NCBI RefSeq assembly: GCF_001787335.1
Contig: NZ_CP014675.1
Span: forward strand, 62,001-126,000
DNA length: 64,000 nt
Direction of reading: 5' to 3'
From: Kozakia baliensis
Lineage (GTDB): Bacteria; Pseudomonadota; Alphaproteobacteria; Acetobacterales; Acetobacteraceae
The first letter of the stretch is position 1. Every line of letters starts with the position of its first letter. Position numbers and translations under genes: made by a program. Shown here one piece after another: positions 43,822 to 53,047 of the stretch. A model generated the notes under the pieces. That model had not been told where the DNA came from. It saw only the letters and a program-made list of their open reading frames with translations, and ran no database searches.

Positions 43822-45048
43822 GTGAAAATGCCTCTGTCGATATATTATCTGAGCTTTTCTCTCCTTTTACTAAGTGGTCTTTCGCAGGCTGGAGCAGAAA
43901 CACTTCATGATGCCATTCACTTGGCCTGGCAAGCAGATCCGAGGCTGTCGTCTTTTCATGCGGATGCTTTTGCAGCCAGGAAAGAGGCCAAAGCGGCACG
44001 TGCCTGGTTTCCTGACAGCCCCACTATTACAGGCGAGTATCTTGACGATCATTTTATCGGTAGCAAAGTCGGTTATACAACGTACCAAGGTGGTATAAAT
44101 TTTCCTTTGTGGCTGCCAGGACAAAGCCGCGCGATTGCCAATGAAGCACTTGGAAATCAGGAAGTTGCCGACGCCAACACTCAGGTCGAAAAACTGGTAA
44201 CGGCTGTCCGTATCGTTACGCTGACCAGCGAGGCGACACTTCAGCAGGAAACCATTCGAAATTTACGTCATGCCGATTCCCTGCTGGGAAATATCGCTCA
44301 CGTCACTGAAGTTGCCTATCAGAATGGTGAACTGTCCGGCTCTGATAACGAGGCGATTGTCGCAGAGAAAGAAACCCTTGAAGGCAGGATTTCAGATGCA
44401 GTTCAATCTTTGGACGGTATCAAAGCTGATCTTGAAGCTCTGACCGGACACGAAGATATTCCTGATCTTCTGTCTCTTTCAGGACATATCCTGGATGGGC
44501 GTAACATGGCTCTGAACGTTGAACGAGATCCGAGAGTCAGGCTGGCAGAGGCCATAAGAAGTGTCTCAAAATCGTCCTACGAAGTTGCGCGTCATTCCAA
44601 AATCCCCAATCCGCGCTTGGGTGTCATGGTCAGCCGGCAGGAACAGTATCAAAGTCCGTGGGATACGCAGGTAGGGGTTCAGATCCAAATCCCTCTACCA
44701 AGTGCAGCCCGAAATACTCCCATGGAAATGAAAGCGGTCAGGGCTATGGCGGCGGCAGACCGGGATGCCATTCTGGCGCGCAGAAAAGTCCAGACCGAAT
44801 ATCGGCAGGTTCACACCCGCTTTCGTTCGTCGCTGACAATTCTGCAACACAGCGAAGCGACCAATGTCGCGTTACAGAAGCGCGCAAACGACCTTGAAAA
44901 TGCCTGGAAGGTCGGAGAGGTGCCGGTCATAGAATATCTCCGTGCGCGCCGCAGCGCTCTGGAAGCGCAGCAACGAGCCTCTCAGGCGAATGTCGTCTGG
45001 CACACTGCCATGATCAGAATGATGCTCCTGACAGGAGAGACCCCTTGA
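43822..45048 (+). CDS. TolC/CzcC-like outer-membrane efflux protein
   Basis: 408 residues: signal peptide (about 1-25, ending AGA), then two repeats of long helices as in OMF proteins: LHDAIHLAWQADPRLSSFHA, ARAWFPDSPTITGEY, and RDPRVRLAEAIRSVSKSSYE, SKIPNPRLGVMVSRQE. It forms the outer-membrane tunnel of a three-part RND pump. The stop overlaps the next gene's start region (45045-45048). Composition is less GC-rich than the flanking modules. Confidence 0.8.
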   Translation: MKMPLSIYYLSFSLLLLSGLSQAGAETLHDAIHLAWQADPRLSSFHADAFAARKEAKAARAWFPDSPTITGEYLDDHFIGSKVGYTTYQGGINFPLWLPGQSRAIANEALGNQEVADANTQVEKLVTAVRIVTLTSEATLQQETIRNLRHADSLLGNIAHVTEVAYQNGELSGSDNEAIVAEKETLEGRISDAVQSLDGIKADLEALTGHEDIPDLLSLSGHILDGRNMALNVERDPRVRLAEAIRSVSKSSYEVARHSKIPNPRLGVMVSRQEQYQSPWDTQVGVQIQIPLPSAARNTPMEMKAVRAMAAADRDAILARRKVQTEYRQVHTRFRSSLTILQHSEATNVALQKRANDLENAWKVGEVPVIEYLRARRSALEAQQRASQANVVWHTAMIRMMLLTGETP

Positions 45049-46202
45049 AAAAATCCATCTTTGTGTCTGTCCTGTTGGGCATGAGTTCTTTGTGCTTTCC
45101 TGGCGTAGGCATGGCTGAAAAGACCGTTCAGATTTCGCCGGATGCTTTTAAAGCGGAAAATATTGTGATCTCTACGGCGATAGCCGGAAGGCTGTCTGAT
45201 CATATGGATGTTCCGGCCTATGTCGCACTTGATGAGCGCCATGTCGCCCGTATCCACCCAGTCGGAAACGGCCGTGTTCAGGAAGTCTTTGTAACGCCAG
45301 GAGAGAAAGTCCAGAAAGGCGCGCCCCTTTTCAAATATGAAAATTTCAGCCTGGCAGATCAGGAACAGAGAACTAACGAGGCACAGGCGGCTTATCAGCA
45401 GGCCCTGGCGCAAGAAAGTAACGCAACGGATATTTATAAACGTGGGCATGCTTTAGAGGGGGGCGTTGTCTCCTCCGGCGAAGTAGAGCGACGCTTCTCA
45501 TCGTTCAAAGCAGCACGTGAATTGGTTCGTCAGAGACAGGCAGAGTTAACTACGGAACGGCAACGTCTCGCACGGTATTCGACACAATTGGAAAAAGGAG
45601 AAGGTCTGGTTTCTACCGTGACCTCTCCAATCAGCGGTATTATCCGTACGATTTCAGTAACTCAGGGAGAGAGTGTTTCGAATACAGCCTTACCAGCTGT
45701 TGAAATTGACGACCTCTCGCAGGTTTGGGTCATCTCGCAGGTTGATCCACAGAAAGCTGGACTGTTGGCTGCTGGGGGGCAGCAGTTAACATACATCTCT
45801 GCAAATCAGACTCCTATTTCTTCAAATATTACTCTTATCGAGGCCAGTATTGAGCCTGGAACCAGACATGTTCTGGTGCGTAGCCTCGTAACAAATCCTG
45901 ATATGATTTTGCGTCCTGATATGCTTGTAAAAACTCGTTTGATGACAAGAAATCGTGTCTCCGGCGTTCTTGTTCCAGAAGCCGCCATTCAGACATTGAA
46001 TGGAGAAAATTGTGTCTTTGTTCAAAAATCAGATCATGAATTTGTTCCGAGGAATGTGACTGTCGCGACTACTCTTGAGGGAAAAGCTTTGGTGACAGAG
46101 GGTCTCAAGGCTGGGCAGAAAGTTGTCTCACAAGGAAGCTTTGTCCTGAAGTCGCAATATCTTCTGGCGCCGACGCCTGATCATTCCGAAGCACGGGACT
46201 AG
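45045..46202 (+). CDS. RND periplasmic adaptor (CzcB/CusB-like)
   Basis: 385 residues with a signal peptide (about 1-24), HlyD-type lipoyl half (GRVQEVFVTPGEKVQKGAPL), coiled-coil hairpin (about 105-185), second lipoyl half (TSPISGIIRTISVTQGESVS) and beta-barrel with VLVPEAAIQTLNGE. No Met- or His-rich N-terminal metal site is visible, unlike CusB and CzcB. It overlaps the OMF gene (ATGA-like) and lies 3 bp before the pump gene. Confidence 0.85.
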   Translation: MKKSIFVSVLLGMSSLCFPGVGMAEKTVQISPDAFKAENIVISTAIAGRLSDHMDVPAYVALDERHVARIHPVGNGRVQEVFVTPGEKVQKGAPLFKYENFSLADQEQRTNEAQAAYQQALAQESNATDIYKRGHALEGGVVSSGEVERRFSSFKAARELVRQRQAELTTERQRLARYSTQLEKGEGLVSTVTSPISGIIRTISVTQGESVSNTALPAVEIDDLSQVWVISQVDPQKAGLLAAGGQQLTYISANQTPISSNITLIEASIEPGTRHVLVRSLVTNPDMILRPDMLVKTRLMTRNRVSGVLVPEAAIQTLNGENCVFVQKSDHEFVPRNVTVATTLEGKALVTEGLKAGQKVVSQGSFVLKSQYLLAPTPDHSEARD

Positions 46203-46205
46203 ATC

Positions 46206-49200
46206 ATGAATTTCTTTTTGCATGTCGTCAAAGGCCGGAAAGGAATTCTGGGCTGTATTCTTCTTTTGATGGTGGCAGGTCTTTTCGATCTTCGCTCTCT
46301 TCCCGTAGAGCCAGTTCCAGATATTTCGCCACGTCAGGTTCTCGTCTCTATTCAGGCACCTGGATTACCGACAGAAGAGGTGGAGAAGCTCGTTACATTT
46401 CCCATTGAAACGGTGCTGTCGGGGGTTGTCGGGCTAAAAAACCTAAGATCGGTTTCCCGTACTGGCGTATCGGTTCTCTATCTTCAATTTGATGACAATA
46501 CGAGCATTTACCGCGATCGGGACCTGGTGTCTCAATTTCTGGATCAAGCAAAAAATACCATTTCAGTCCACGGACTCTCCATTAGCATGGGGCCAATGGC
46601 CACAGGCATGGGTGAGATCATGCAACTGGAGATTAAAGGGAAAGGCCAGTCTCTCACAGATCTGAACCGTATTCTGAACTGGTCTGTTGTGCCTAAGCTG
46701 CGACTGATTCCTGGAGTGGTGGATGTCAACGTCAATGGTGGCGCATCGGAGACCTACGAAGTCGCGCTCGATCCAATGGCCATGCGTCGGTTCAATGTGT
46801 CCATTTCAGATGTTTTTAAAGCCGTCGATACTGGCAATGAGGCCGCTGGGGGGGCGTGGATAGAACATAATGATGAGCAGCACATTATTGTGGGTCGCTC
46901 CCTCATCGATGACCTCAAAGAATTGGGAGAAGTTCAGGTCAAAAGTGGCCCAAACGGAGAGGTTGTTCATATCAGGGATATTGGCACTGTCCGCAAAGGT
47001 GCGCTTCCAAGGCTAGGAGCTGTAACACGGGATGGTAAAGGAGAGGCTGTGAATGCAGTTGTTCTTCTGCAGGAAGGCGCAAGTGCCCGTGACACGCTCA
47101 ACCGGTTAAACAGAATTCTCCCAACGCTTCAAAAAACACTCCCAGAGGGCATCATCCTGGAGCCGTATTACAGCCGTACAACGCTGACAGATGTGACGAT
47201 TGATACCGTCAAGGAAAACCTTGCATTGGGCGCGTTGCTTGTTCTGGTGGTGCTGCTTGTCGTTCTTGGAGACTGGAGGGCTTCTCTGGTCATCATGTCC
47301 ATCATTCCTTTTGCTCTGCTGGCTGCGATGGTTGGGATGCACCATCTTGGTATTTCGGCCAATCTTCTCAGTCTTGGGGCCATAGATTTTGGAATGATTG
47401 TCGATAGTGCACTCGTCATTGTCGAGGGCGTTCTGAGTATTTCCGTTATTGCGGGGCTGACTCTGCAGGAGCGCGTGGCCAAAGTGACGGCCTCTGTCGC
47501 GCGGCCTGTGATTTTTGCCGTGTTTATCATCATGCTGGTCTATCTGCCGATCCTGACACTGGAAGGTGTCGAAGGGCGGATGTTTCGACCGATGGCAGAA
47601 ACCATTATTCTGGCATTGCTGGCTTCTCTCGTCTTCGCTTTTCTGGGTGTGCCAGCTTTATGTGCGATGGTCATGAAGAGTCATTCAGGAAGCGCTGACA
47701 CAGTGACCGGACCTGAAGGACAGAAACATGCCTTCAGTGTCGAAAGCCATGACACACGATTTATCGCCTTTTTAAGGCGTGGCTTTAACCCGGCAGCGCG
47801 ATATTGCCGCACACATACAAATCAGATTTTCATGGTTGCAGTCGGTATTCTGCTTGTATCTGTTTTTTTGGCGACACGTCTTGGAGGAGAGTTCATTCCA
47901 CAACTCCAGGAGGGTGATTTGATTGTAACGTCAACGCGTCTTCCAGGAATCTCTCTCGATGCTTCAGTGCGTGCCGTTACGAACATTGAAAAGACCCTGC
48001 GACAATTTCCCGATATTCGCATGTTGGTGAGTAATACTGGAACGTCAGCTATCCCTACAGATCCACAGGGCGGAGAACAAAGCGACACCTATGTTTTGCT
48101 GAAGCCGCGATCAGAATGGAAGACTGCACATTCCCAGGAAGGGCTCGTGAGGGCGTTTGACGCAGCACTGCGCCAGAATAATCCCGGCTCGCTTTTCTCG
48201 TGGAGCCAACCTATTCAAATGCGCATGGATGACATGCAGGCCGGAGTGCGCTCACAGATTGCAATCGGTATCTACGGTCCTGATATTCGTCGGCTACAGG
48301 AACTGGCGCAACAGACGGCAGATATTGTCAGCAGGATTAACGGTGCGGCGGACGTCGCTCCCCAGGACGTTGGGACGATTCCATATCTTCATATTGATGT
48401 GGATCGAACAGCCGCAGGTCGGCTCAATGTGGATACAGCGGCTATTCTTGATGTTGTCGAGTCCGTCGGCGGACACGTCGGGCCGCCGGTTTCAACGGGT
48501 GATGCTTTAATTCCAACCGAAGTGCGGATCGACGCTCCGCAAAGGCGTACTCTTGATGATATCAAACGCCTCCCGGTCGCGACACGAGATGACCAGATGG
48601 TTGAATTGTCTCAGGTCGCTAAAATCACGCTGACTGATGGGCCAGCGGCCATCCGCCGCTATCAGGGGGAGCGACGGATGATGGTGCAGGCGAACGTGCG
48701 CGGGCGCGATATGAGTTCGTTCGTACAGGAAGCTCAGACGACCGTTGGCCAGCAACTTAAACTTCCGCATGGATATCGTGTTGAATGGGGCGGGCAGTTT
48801 CGCAATCTCCAGTCAGCTGTTGCTCGATTGGAGATTGTCGTACCGATTACCTTGGCGCTTATTTTCTTTCTGTTGGTGTTCGCGTTTGGGGATATCTGGG
48901 TAGCGGGCCTGGTCTTCCTGAATCTGCCGTTTGCCGCAACGGGTGGTATCCTGGCACTGACAGTAAGATCCCTGCCGTTTAGCGTCTCTGCTGGAATTGG
49001 GTTTATTGCTTTGTTCGGGGTGGCGACCTTGAATGGAGTAGTCCTTGTTTCCTGCATTCGGGAAAAACGAGCGGCAGGGTTGTCGGCGCGCGTTGCCAGT
49101 CAGGAGGCCGCTGAAGAGCGTTTCCGCCCTGTCATGGCTACAGCTACTGTGGCCTGCCTGGGGTTCTTTCCTATGGCGTTTTCAATGAGCGAAGGGGCTG

Positions 49201-49322
49201 AAGTCGAAAAGCCATTAGCAACCGTTGTTATTGGAGGGCTGGTGTCATGTACGGCCCTGACTCTTCTCGTCTTACCCAGTCTGTATGTTAAGCTGGACGA
49301 ATGGAGAAGAAGCCGACTCTAG
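46206..49322 (+). CDS. HME-type RND efflux pump (CzcA/CusA family)
   Basis: 1038 residues, the normal length. Two sets of six membrane helices with large periplasmic loops. TM4 contains SLGAIDFGMIVDSALVIVEG; the D-x-x-x-x-x-D and following Glu are the proton-relay residues of heavy-metal-efflux (HME) pumps, distinct from drug pumps. The opening LPVEPVPDISPRQVLVSIQA is also HME-like. The exact metal (Co/Zn/Cd/Ni or Cu/Ag) cannot be fixed: I do not see the paired CusA methionines clearly. Third gene of the operon. Confidence 0.85.
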   Translation: MNFFLHVVKGRKGILGCILLLMVAGLFDLRSLPVEPVPDISPRQVLVSIQAPGLPTEEVEKLVTFPIETVLSGVVGLKNLRSVSRTGVSVLYLQFDDNTSIYRDRDLVSQFLDQAKNTISVHGLSISMGPMATGMGEIMQLEIKGKGQSLTDLNRILNWSVVPKLRLIPGVVDVNVNGGASETYEVALDPMAMRRFNVSISDVFKAVDTGNEAAGGAWIEHNDEQHIIVGRSLIDDLKELGEVQVKSGPNGEVVHIRDIGTVRKGALPRLGAVTRDGKGEAVNAVVLLQEGASARDTLNRLNRILPTLQKTLPEGIILEPYYSRTTLTDVTIDTVKENLALGALLVLVVLLVVLGDWRASLVIMSIIPFALLAAMVGMHHLGISANLLSLGAIDFGMIVDSALVIVEGVLSISVIAGLTLQERVAKVTASVARPVIFAVFIIMLVYLPILTLEGVEGRMFRPMAETIILALLASLVFAFLGVPALCAMVMKSHSGSADTVTGPEGQKHAFSVESHDTRFIAFLRRGFNPAARYCRTHTNQIFMVAVGILLVSVFLATRLGGEFIPQLQEGDLIVTSTRLPGISLDASVRAVTNIEKTLRQFPDIRMLVSNTGTSAIPTDPQGGEQSDTYVLLKPRSEWKTAHSQEGLVRAFDAALRQNNPGSLFSWSQPIQMRMDDMQAGVRSQIAIGIYGPDIRRLQELAQQTADIVSRINGAADVAPQDVGTIPYLHIDVDRTAAGRLNVDTAAILDVVESVGGHVGPPVSTGDALIPTEVRIDAPQRRTLDDIKRLPVATRDDQMVELSQVAKITLTDGPAAIRRYQGERRMMVQANVRGRDMSSFVQEAQTTVGQQLKLPHGYRVEWGGQFRNLQSAVARLEIVVPITLALIFFLLVFAFGDIWVAGLVFLNLPFAATGGILALTVRSLPFSVSAGIGFIALFGVATLNGVVLVSCIREKRAAGLSARVASQEAAEERFRPVMATATVACLGFFPMAFSMSEGAEVEKPLATVVIGGLVSCTALTLLVLPSLYVKLDEWRRSRL

Positions 49323-49337
49323 AGAAAACTCACACAG

Positions 49338-49369
49338 ATAGAGCGAGTATCATCAGATAATCGCTCTAT
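49338..49369 (+). terminator. 9-bp inverted repeat after RND operon, possible terminator
   Basis: ATAGAGCGA (49338-49346) and TCGCTCTAT (49361-49369) are perfect inverted copies with a 14-base loop, 16 bp after the pump stop. There is no immediate T run, so it could be an operator instead. Confidence 0.4.
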
Positions 49370-49761
49370 ATTACACTATTTACGGAATTTTTTTGTGAAC
49401 AAAATAGTATTGAAAATATCTTTTACAATTTTAGTCTTATTTTTTCTCGTAGTAATTTTTATTAAAAGCCATCAGAAAAGTCCGACAGTGGACGAGGTTC
49501 ATGACTACTTAGTAAACTATATTTATAAACCTATTCCTGCTTCCAACGTAGAAACCGGCCTGCATCGCCTGAGGCGCATTGAAATGTTAGAAATGCGTCA
49601 GGGCTTAAATCCGACCTTCGAGATAACTGAACTTTCTTGTCAAAAAAAAGGAATTGTAGAAATAAAATATATTTGTCACCTGTCGGTAAAAATTAAGTAT
49701 AAGGCAAGCGATATAAAATCCACCCTAGAGATACATAGGGATGATCTAGAGCATAATCCGA

Positions 49762-50380
49762 TCAATCTGGTTCGTACCCAGCGGCGGTGAAGCAGGCGGC
49801 GGCCTGGCTGTGACAGACATCGTCGATTGCCCCGCACACTGCGTCCTGGAGTGCATTGAGGGTGCGGGGCGCCAGTCGCCTGATCCATGCCTTCATCTTG
49901 GCGAAGATGTTCTCGATAGGGTTGAAGTCGGGACTGTAGGGCGGCAGGAACAGCAGGTACGCACCAACTTCCTCTACAGCCTCGCGCGCTTCAGCACTCT
50001 TGTGTGCCGGAAGATTATCCAGAATGACGACGTCTCCCGGCGACAGTGTTGGAGCGAGCATCATGCGAGCATAGGCGGCGAACCATTCGCCGGTCATTGG
50101 GCCGTCCAGCATCATCGGCGCGGTCATGCCGGACAGGCGCAGTCCACCGATGAACGTCGTGGTTTTCCAATGCCCATGGGGCACAGACATCCGACAGCGC
50201 GTGCCACGACGTGACCGTCCCCGCAGACGGGCCATCTTCGTCGAGACGGCGGTTTCGTCGATGAAGACCAGTCGGGCCGGATCAAGGTCAGGCTGACTGT
50301 CGAACCAGGCCTCGCGCCGCTCTGCGACGTCGGGTCGTGTCTGCTCGCTGGCGTGCGCCGTTTTTTTTAACGGTCATGTC
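49762..50380 (-). CDS. IS630-family transposase OrfB (DDE domain)
   Basis: Reached from orfA by frameshift at the A8 run (minus strand, about 50362-50369). It reads RPDVAERREAWFDSQPDLDP, LVFIDETAVSTKMARLRGR (first Asp), VVILDNLPAHKS (second Asp) and FLPPYSPDFNPIENIFAKMK (Glu/Asp block). An internal ATG at 50235 opens the longest plain frame, but the catalytic DET lies before it, so the frameshifted product is the active one. Confidence 0.8.
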
Positions 50381-50710
50381 GTGACGGTCAAGGCAGCGCC
50401 AGATCGTACTCGGAGCGAAGCGAACCCCATATTCCGTAGCAAGTTTCTCCGCCAGTTCGACAAGGGAAATGTCAGCTTTGGCTTCAATCGCTGCCAGCAG
50501 GACGCCCGACCAGGCCTCGATCCGATGGGAACGGCGATCGCCGCCCTGTCGCAGCGCGTGCTCCCGACCGCTCGCACGCCATTCCGCCACCCAACGGATC
50601 ACGCTGGAGGCAGAGACACCAAAGCGCTCGGCAGCCGCCCGGCGGGTCATGCCGGAAGAAACCGCAGCAATGGCTCGCCGCCGCAGATCAGACGATAGCG
50701 CTCGGGTCAT
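50288..50710 (-). CDS. IS630-family transposase OrfA
   Basis: About 110 meaningful residues with helix-turn-helix segments: RRRAIAAVSSGMTRRAAAER, FGVSASSVIRWVAEWRASG, and WCLDRHDMTVKK-type end at the slippery run. Residues after the A8 run (to 50288) are out of frame and not part of the native fusion. Confidence 0.8.
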   Translation of the reverse strand: MTRALSSDLRRRAIAAVSSGMTRRAAAERFGVSASSVIRWVAEWRASGREHALRQGGDRRSHRIEAWSGVLLAAIEAKADISLVELAEKLATEYGVRFAPSTIWRCLDRHDMTVKKNGARQRADTTRRRRAARGLVRQSA

Positions 50711-50842
50711 GATTGCCGGCCTCCATCCCGGTAATCAGGATGAAGCAGATTTCGCCACAGAGGGGAACCCTAAAATGACCCAGTTAGGTCGGATTATTCT
50801 ATAGGATACATATCTGGAGAAGAAATTATAGGAAATCAGTAA

Positions 50843-51167
50843 TTCAAATATTTTTATGACAAAAATTCATAATATTTATTTTTAATACGCCTAAAATACC
50901 TACGCAAAAAGTGCTGCAAGCATTTCGATTTTTATCGTCATTCGCTTCGGGAGTCCAAAAAACTATATGACCGGATAGGGAGGTGTAGTGGTTATGCATT
51001 TCCAACATACGGAATAGCTGCTTACGCCTACATCTCGGACATAGAGGGCATCAAAGTATCCCGCCTGAAGCAGACGTAAATGCCATATGCGGGTCGGATT
51101 GAAATTCCTGAAAGCCTCGCTTAGTTTTCTCATCAAACTGACGTGAGATAAGATTTTTTGAAGGCAA
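50843..51167. other. AT-rich stretch without a supported gene
   Basis: 325 bp between the IS630-interrupted gene and the NTF2-like gene. A 71-codon minus-strand frame overlaps the NTF2-like stop and lacks a ribosome site, so I do not call it. Confidence 0.3.
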
Positions 51168-51548
51168 TCACTTATCAAACTGCAGGAAGGCTTTGGAGAA
51201 TACAGACCACTTTCCTTCTGTTTTGATCAGATTGACATATTCGCAACAGTCGGAGCCGGTGGCGTCGTTCTCGATAATAATGCGTGCGACCGCTGTAACG
51301 GGGGTTATGTCGAGGACGTCGATATGAGATGCGATGTCCGGGGATGGCCCGTTGATCCTGATAAATTCAGCCGCCAGATTGCCAGTTCCCCCCACAAGCT
51401 CCCCGTCAACTATGCCGTGCGTCACGACGTCCTTGTGAAAGACACCGGACAGCATCTCAATGTTGCCTGTGCGCAAGGCTTCGACATATCTTCCGAGAGT
51501 ATCTTGAATATTTTGGTATTCACGTAACGGTATGTTCTTTGTGTTCAC
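51168..51548 (-). CDS. NTF2-like/SnoaL-fold protein
   Basis: 126 residues, GTG start at 51548. IQDTLGRYVEALRTGNIEML, SGVFHKDVVTHGIVDGELVG and IDVLDITPVTAVARIIIEND, DCCEYVNLIKTEGKWSVFSK form the cone-shaped NTF2-like fold of small lumazine-binding-like/SnoaL proteins. These include isomerases, hydrolases and plain binding proteins, and no catalytic residue is decisive here. Monocistronic, divergent from the AlkD-like gene. Confidence 0.75.
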   Translation of the reverse strand: MNTKNIPLREYQNIQDTLGRYVEALRTGNIEMLSGVFHKDVVTHGIVDGELVGGTGNLAAEFIRINGPSPDIASHIDVLDITPVTAVARIIIENDATGSDCCEYVNLIKTEGKWSVFSKAFLQFDK

Positions 51549-51672
51549 GACTCATTCTTCTCCGTAACCCAAGTCGCAGCGAAAGGAATGAAGTTTCACA
51601 CCTGTCGTGGCATTGGGGCGTATTGACGTTCATCTTAGTTACTAGCTACGCAAGCGTAGCGGCAAAGGCACC

Positions 51673-52788
51673 ATGAGCACCTCCGCCATGAAAGACATAT
51701 TCGATCTGGCGCTCGTGCGCGAGATTGCCGCCGCACTGCTTGTCGCGGATGCATCTTTTGATGCCGATGCCTTCGTCGCGTGTTCGATGGACGGTCTGAG
51801 CAGGCTGGAGCTGACCGGTCGTGCCGCACATATTGCCGACGCCCTGCATGACTATCTGCCTGAGCAGTTTAGTGAAGCCGCTGCCGTCATCGAAGCCTCG
51901 CTCGGCCCCGAATTGCCGGTGACTGGCGAAATCGGGCGTGCTGCGCTCCGTTATATGCCGCATGTCCTGTTCGTCCAGAAATACGGGATTGACGATTTTG
52001 AGTCTGCCATGCGGATTCAGGCTGAACTCACCAGGCGGTTCACCGCCGAATTCAGCATCCGTGCTTTTCTGGTAAAATATCCCGAACGAACCTATGAGCA
52101 AATGCTCGCATGGGCCGATGACGATGACGCGCATCTGCGCCGTCTGGCTTCGGAAGGGACACGACCACGTTTGCCATGGGCGCCTCGCCTGTGCGCGTTT
52201 CAGAAGGACCCGCGCCCAGTGCTTGAACTGCTGGAACGACTCAGGGACGACCCTGTCCTTTACGTCAGGCGTTCGGTTGCAAACAATCTGAACGATATTG
52301 CCAAAGACCATCCGGCTCTGGTCATCGAAACCTGTCGTCGGTGGATGAAAAATTCCTCTGCGGAGCGCACCTGGACTGTTCGCCGAGCGCTTCGCTCGCT
52401 CGTCACTGCGAGCAACCGGGATGCAATCTCCATCCTGGGAGGGACTTACAATCCATCGGTGTGTCTGTCGGGCATAACCGTTACGCCGCAACGCGTCACT
52501 CTGGGTGGCGCCGCGCAGGTATCGTTCGAACTCGAAAACACAGCCCGACAGAGCCAGCACCTGCTGATCGGCTATGCCGTGCATTTCGTGAACGCCTATA
52601 AGACTACACGTGCAAAGGTCTTCAAACTGCGTTCCCGCACGATGCAGCCCGGGGAAAAAGTCACGTTGAGCTTCACAGTATCTCTGGCGACCATGACAAC
52701 GCGCCGTCATTTCCCCGGATACCATCGCATCGACGCCATCATCAACGGAGAGACCCATCCCCTTGGTGGCTTCGATCTGATAGCCTGA
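51673..52788 (+). CDS. AlkD-like DNA glycosylase (HEAT-repeat DNA alkylation repair protein)
   Basis: 371 residues of antiparallel helices: FSIRAFLVKYPERTYEQMLA, LRRLASEGTRPRLPWAPRLC, LELLERLRDDPVLYVRRSVA and NNLNDIAKDHPALVIETCRR match the ALK/HEAT repeat family. The C-terminus (240-371) is a beta-rich immunoglobulin-like extension, as in the longer AlkD2-type proteins. The family removes positively charged alkylated bases such as 3-methyladenine and 7-methylguanine. No SOS box before it. Its position just before imuA groups DNA-damage functions. Confidence 0.85.
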   Translation: MSTSAMKDIFDLALVREIAAALLVADASFDADAFVACSMDGLSRLELTGRAAHIADALHDYLPEQFSEAAAVIEASLGPELPVTGEIGRAALRYMPHVLFVQKYGIDDFESAMRIQAELTRRFTAEFSIRAFLVKYPERTYEQMLAWADDDDAHLRRLASEGTRPRLPWAPRLCAFQKDPRPVLELLERLRDDPVLYVRRSVANNLNDIAKDHPALVIETCRRWMKNSSAERTWTVRRALRSLVTASNRDAISILGGTYNPSVCLSGITVTPQRVTLGGAAQVSFELENTARQSQHLLIGYAVHFVNAYKTTRAKVFKLRSRTMQPGEKVTLSFTVSLATMTTRRHFPGYHRIDAIINGETHPLGGFDLIA

Positions 52789-53002
52789 ATCGCTCTTTCC
52801 AGGAAAAGCAGAGGCTTTTGAATGTCTGATATTTTGAGGCACTGTCGTAAAACAGACATTCCGCTCACCCCCCGAAGCTGACTTTTGCACCATGCGTTCG
52901 GGCAAAAAGCGCTTGTCCTCATCCTTTTAACGACCCTTCGTCCTGTCGATCGTGGAGCGACAAGCTGACTGGCTATTGCGCACCGTAACGATTTTCTCTT
53001 GT

Positions 53003-53017
53003 GTTCGTGTTTTGTTC
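53003..53017 (+). promoter_or_regulatory. SOS (LexA) box upstream of imuA
   Basis: GTTC-GTGTTTT-GTTC, a perfect alphaproteobacterial LexA site (GTTC-N7-GTTC), 31 bp before the imuA start. It explains DNA-damage induction of the imuA-imuB-dnaE2 operon. Confidence 0.9.
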
Positions 53018-53047
53018 TGTGCATGCTGGCGCGTGGAGGCATGACAC

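Larger units (their letters stand above)
49749..50801 (-). mobile_element. IS630-family element
   Basis: 1053 bp flanked by TA on both sides (49747-49748 and 50802-50803), the target duplication of the IS630/mariner group. The inner ends AGCATAATCCGA and TCGGATTATTCT are near-perfect inverted repeats. Removing the element with one TA restores the reading frame of the interrupted gene. Confidence 0.85.
49395..50842 (+). pseudogene. Small membrane-anchored protein interrupted by IS630
   Basis: 118 codons (49395-49748) and, after the IS630 element, 12 codons and a stop (50804-50842); joined at one TA they give a 130-residue protein ending GYISGEEIIGNQ. There is an N-terminal membrane anchor (about 5-24, VLKISFTILVLFFLVVIFIK), then a small polar domain with one Cys pair. 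Very AT-rich, like the adjoining region. The open frame to 49790 includes IS-derived residues. Not recognised. As it stands only the last 12 residues are replaced, so it may still work. Confidence 0.65.

Noticed and set aside
50963-51178. 71-codon minus frame
   Set aside because: Overlaps the NTF2-like stop, no start signal, no recognisable content.
51646-52905. 419-codon minus frame opposite the AlkD-like gene
   Set aside because: Mirror frame of a recognised gene with no motifs or start signal.
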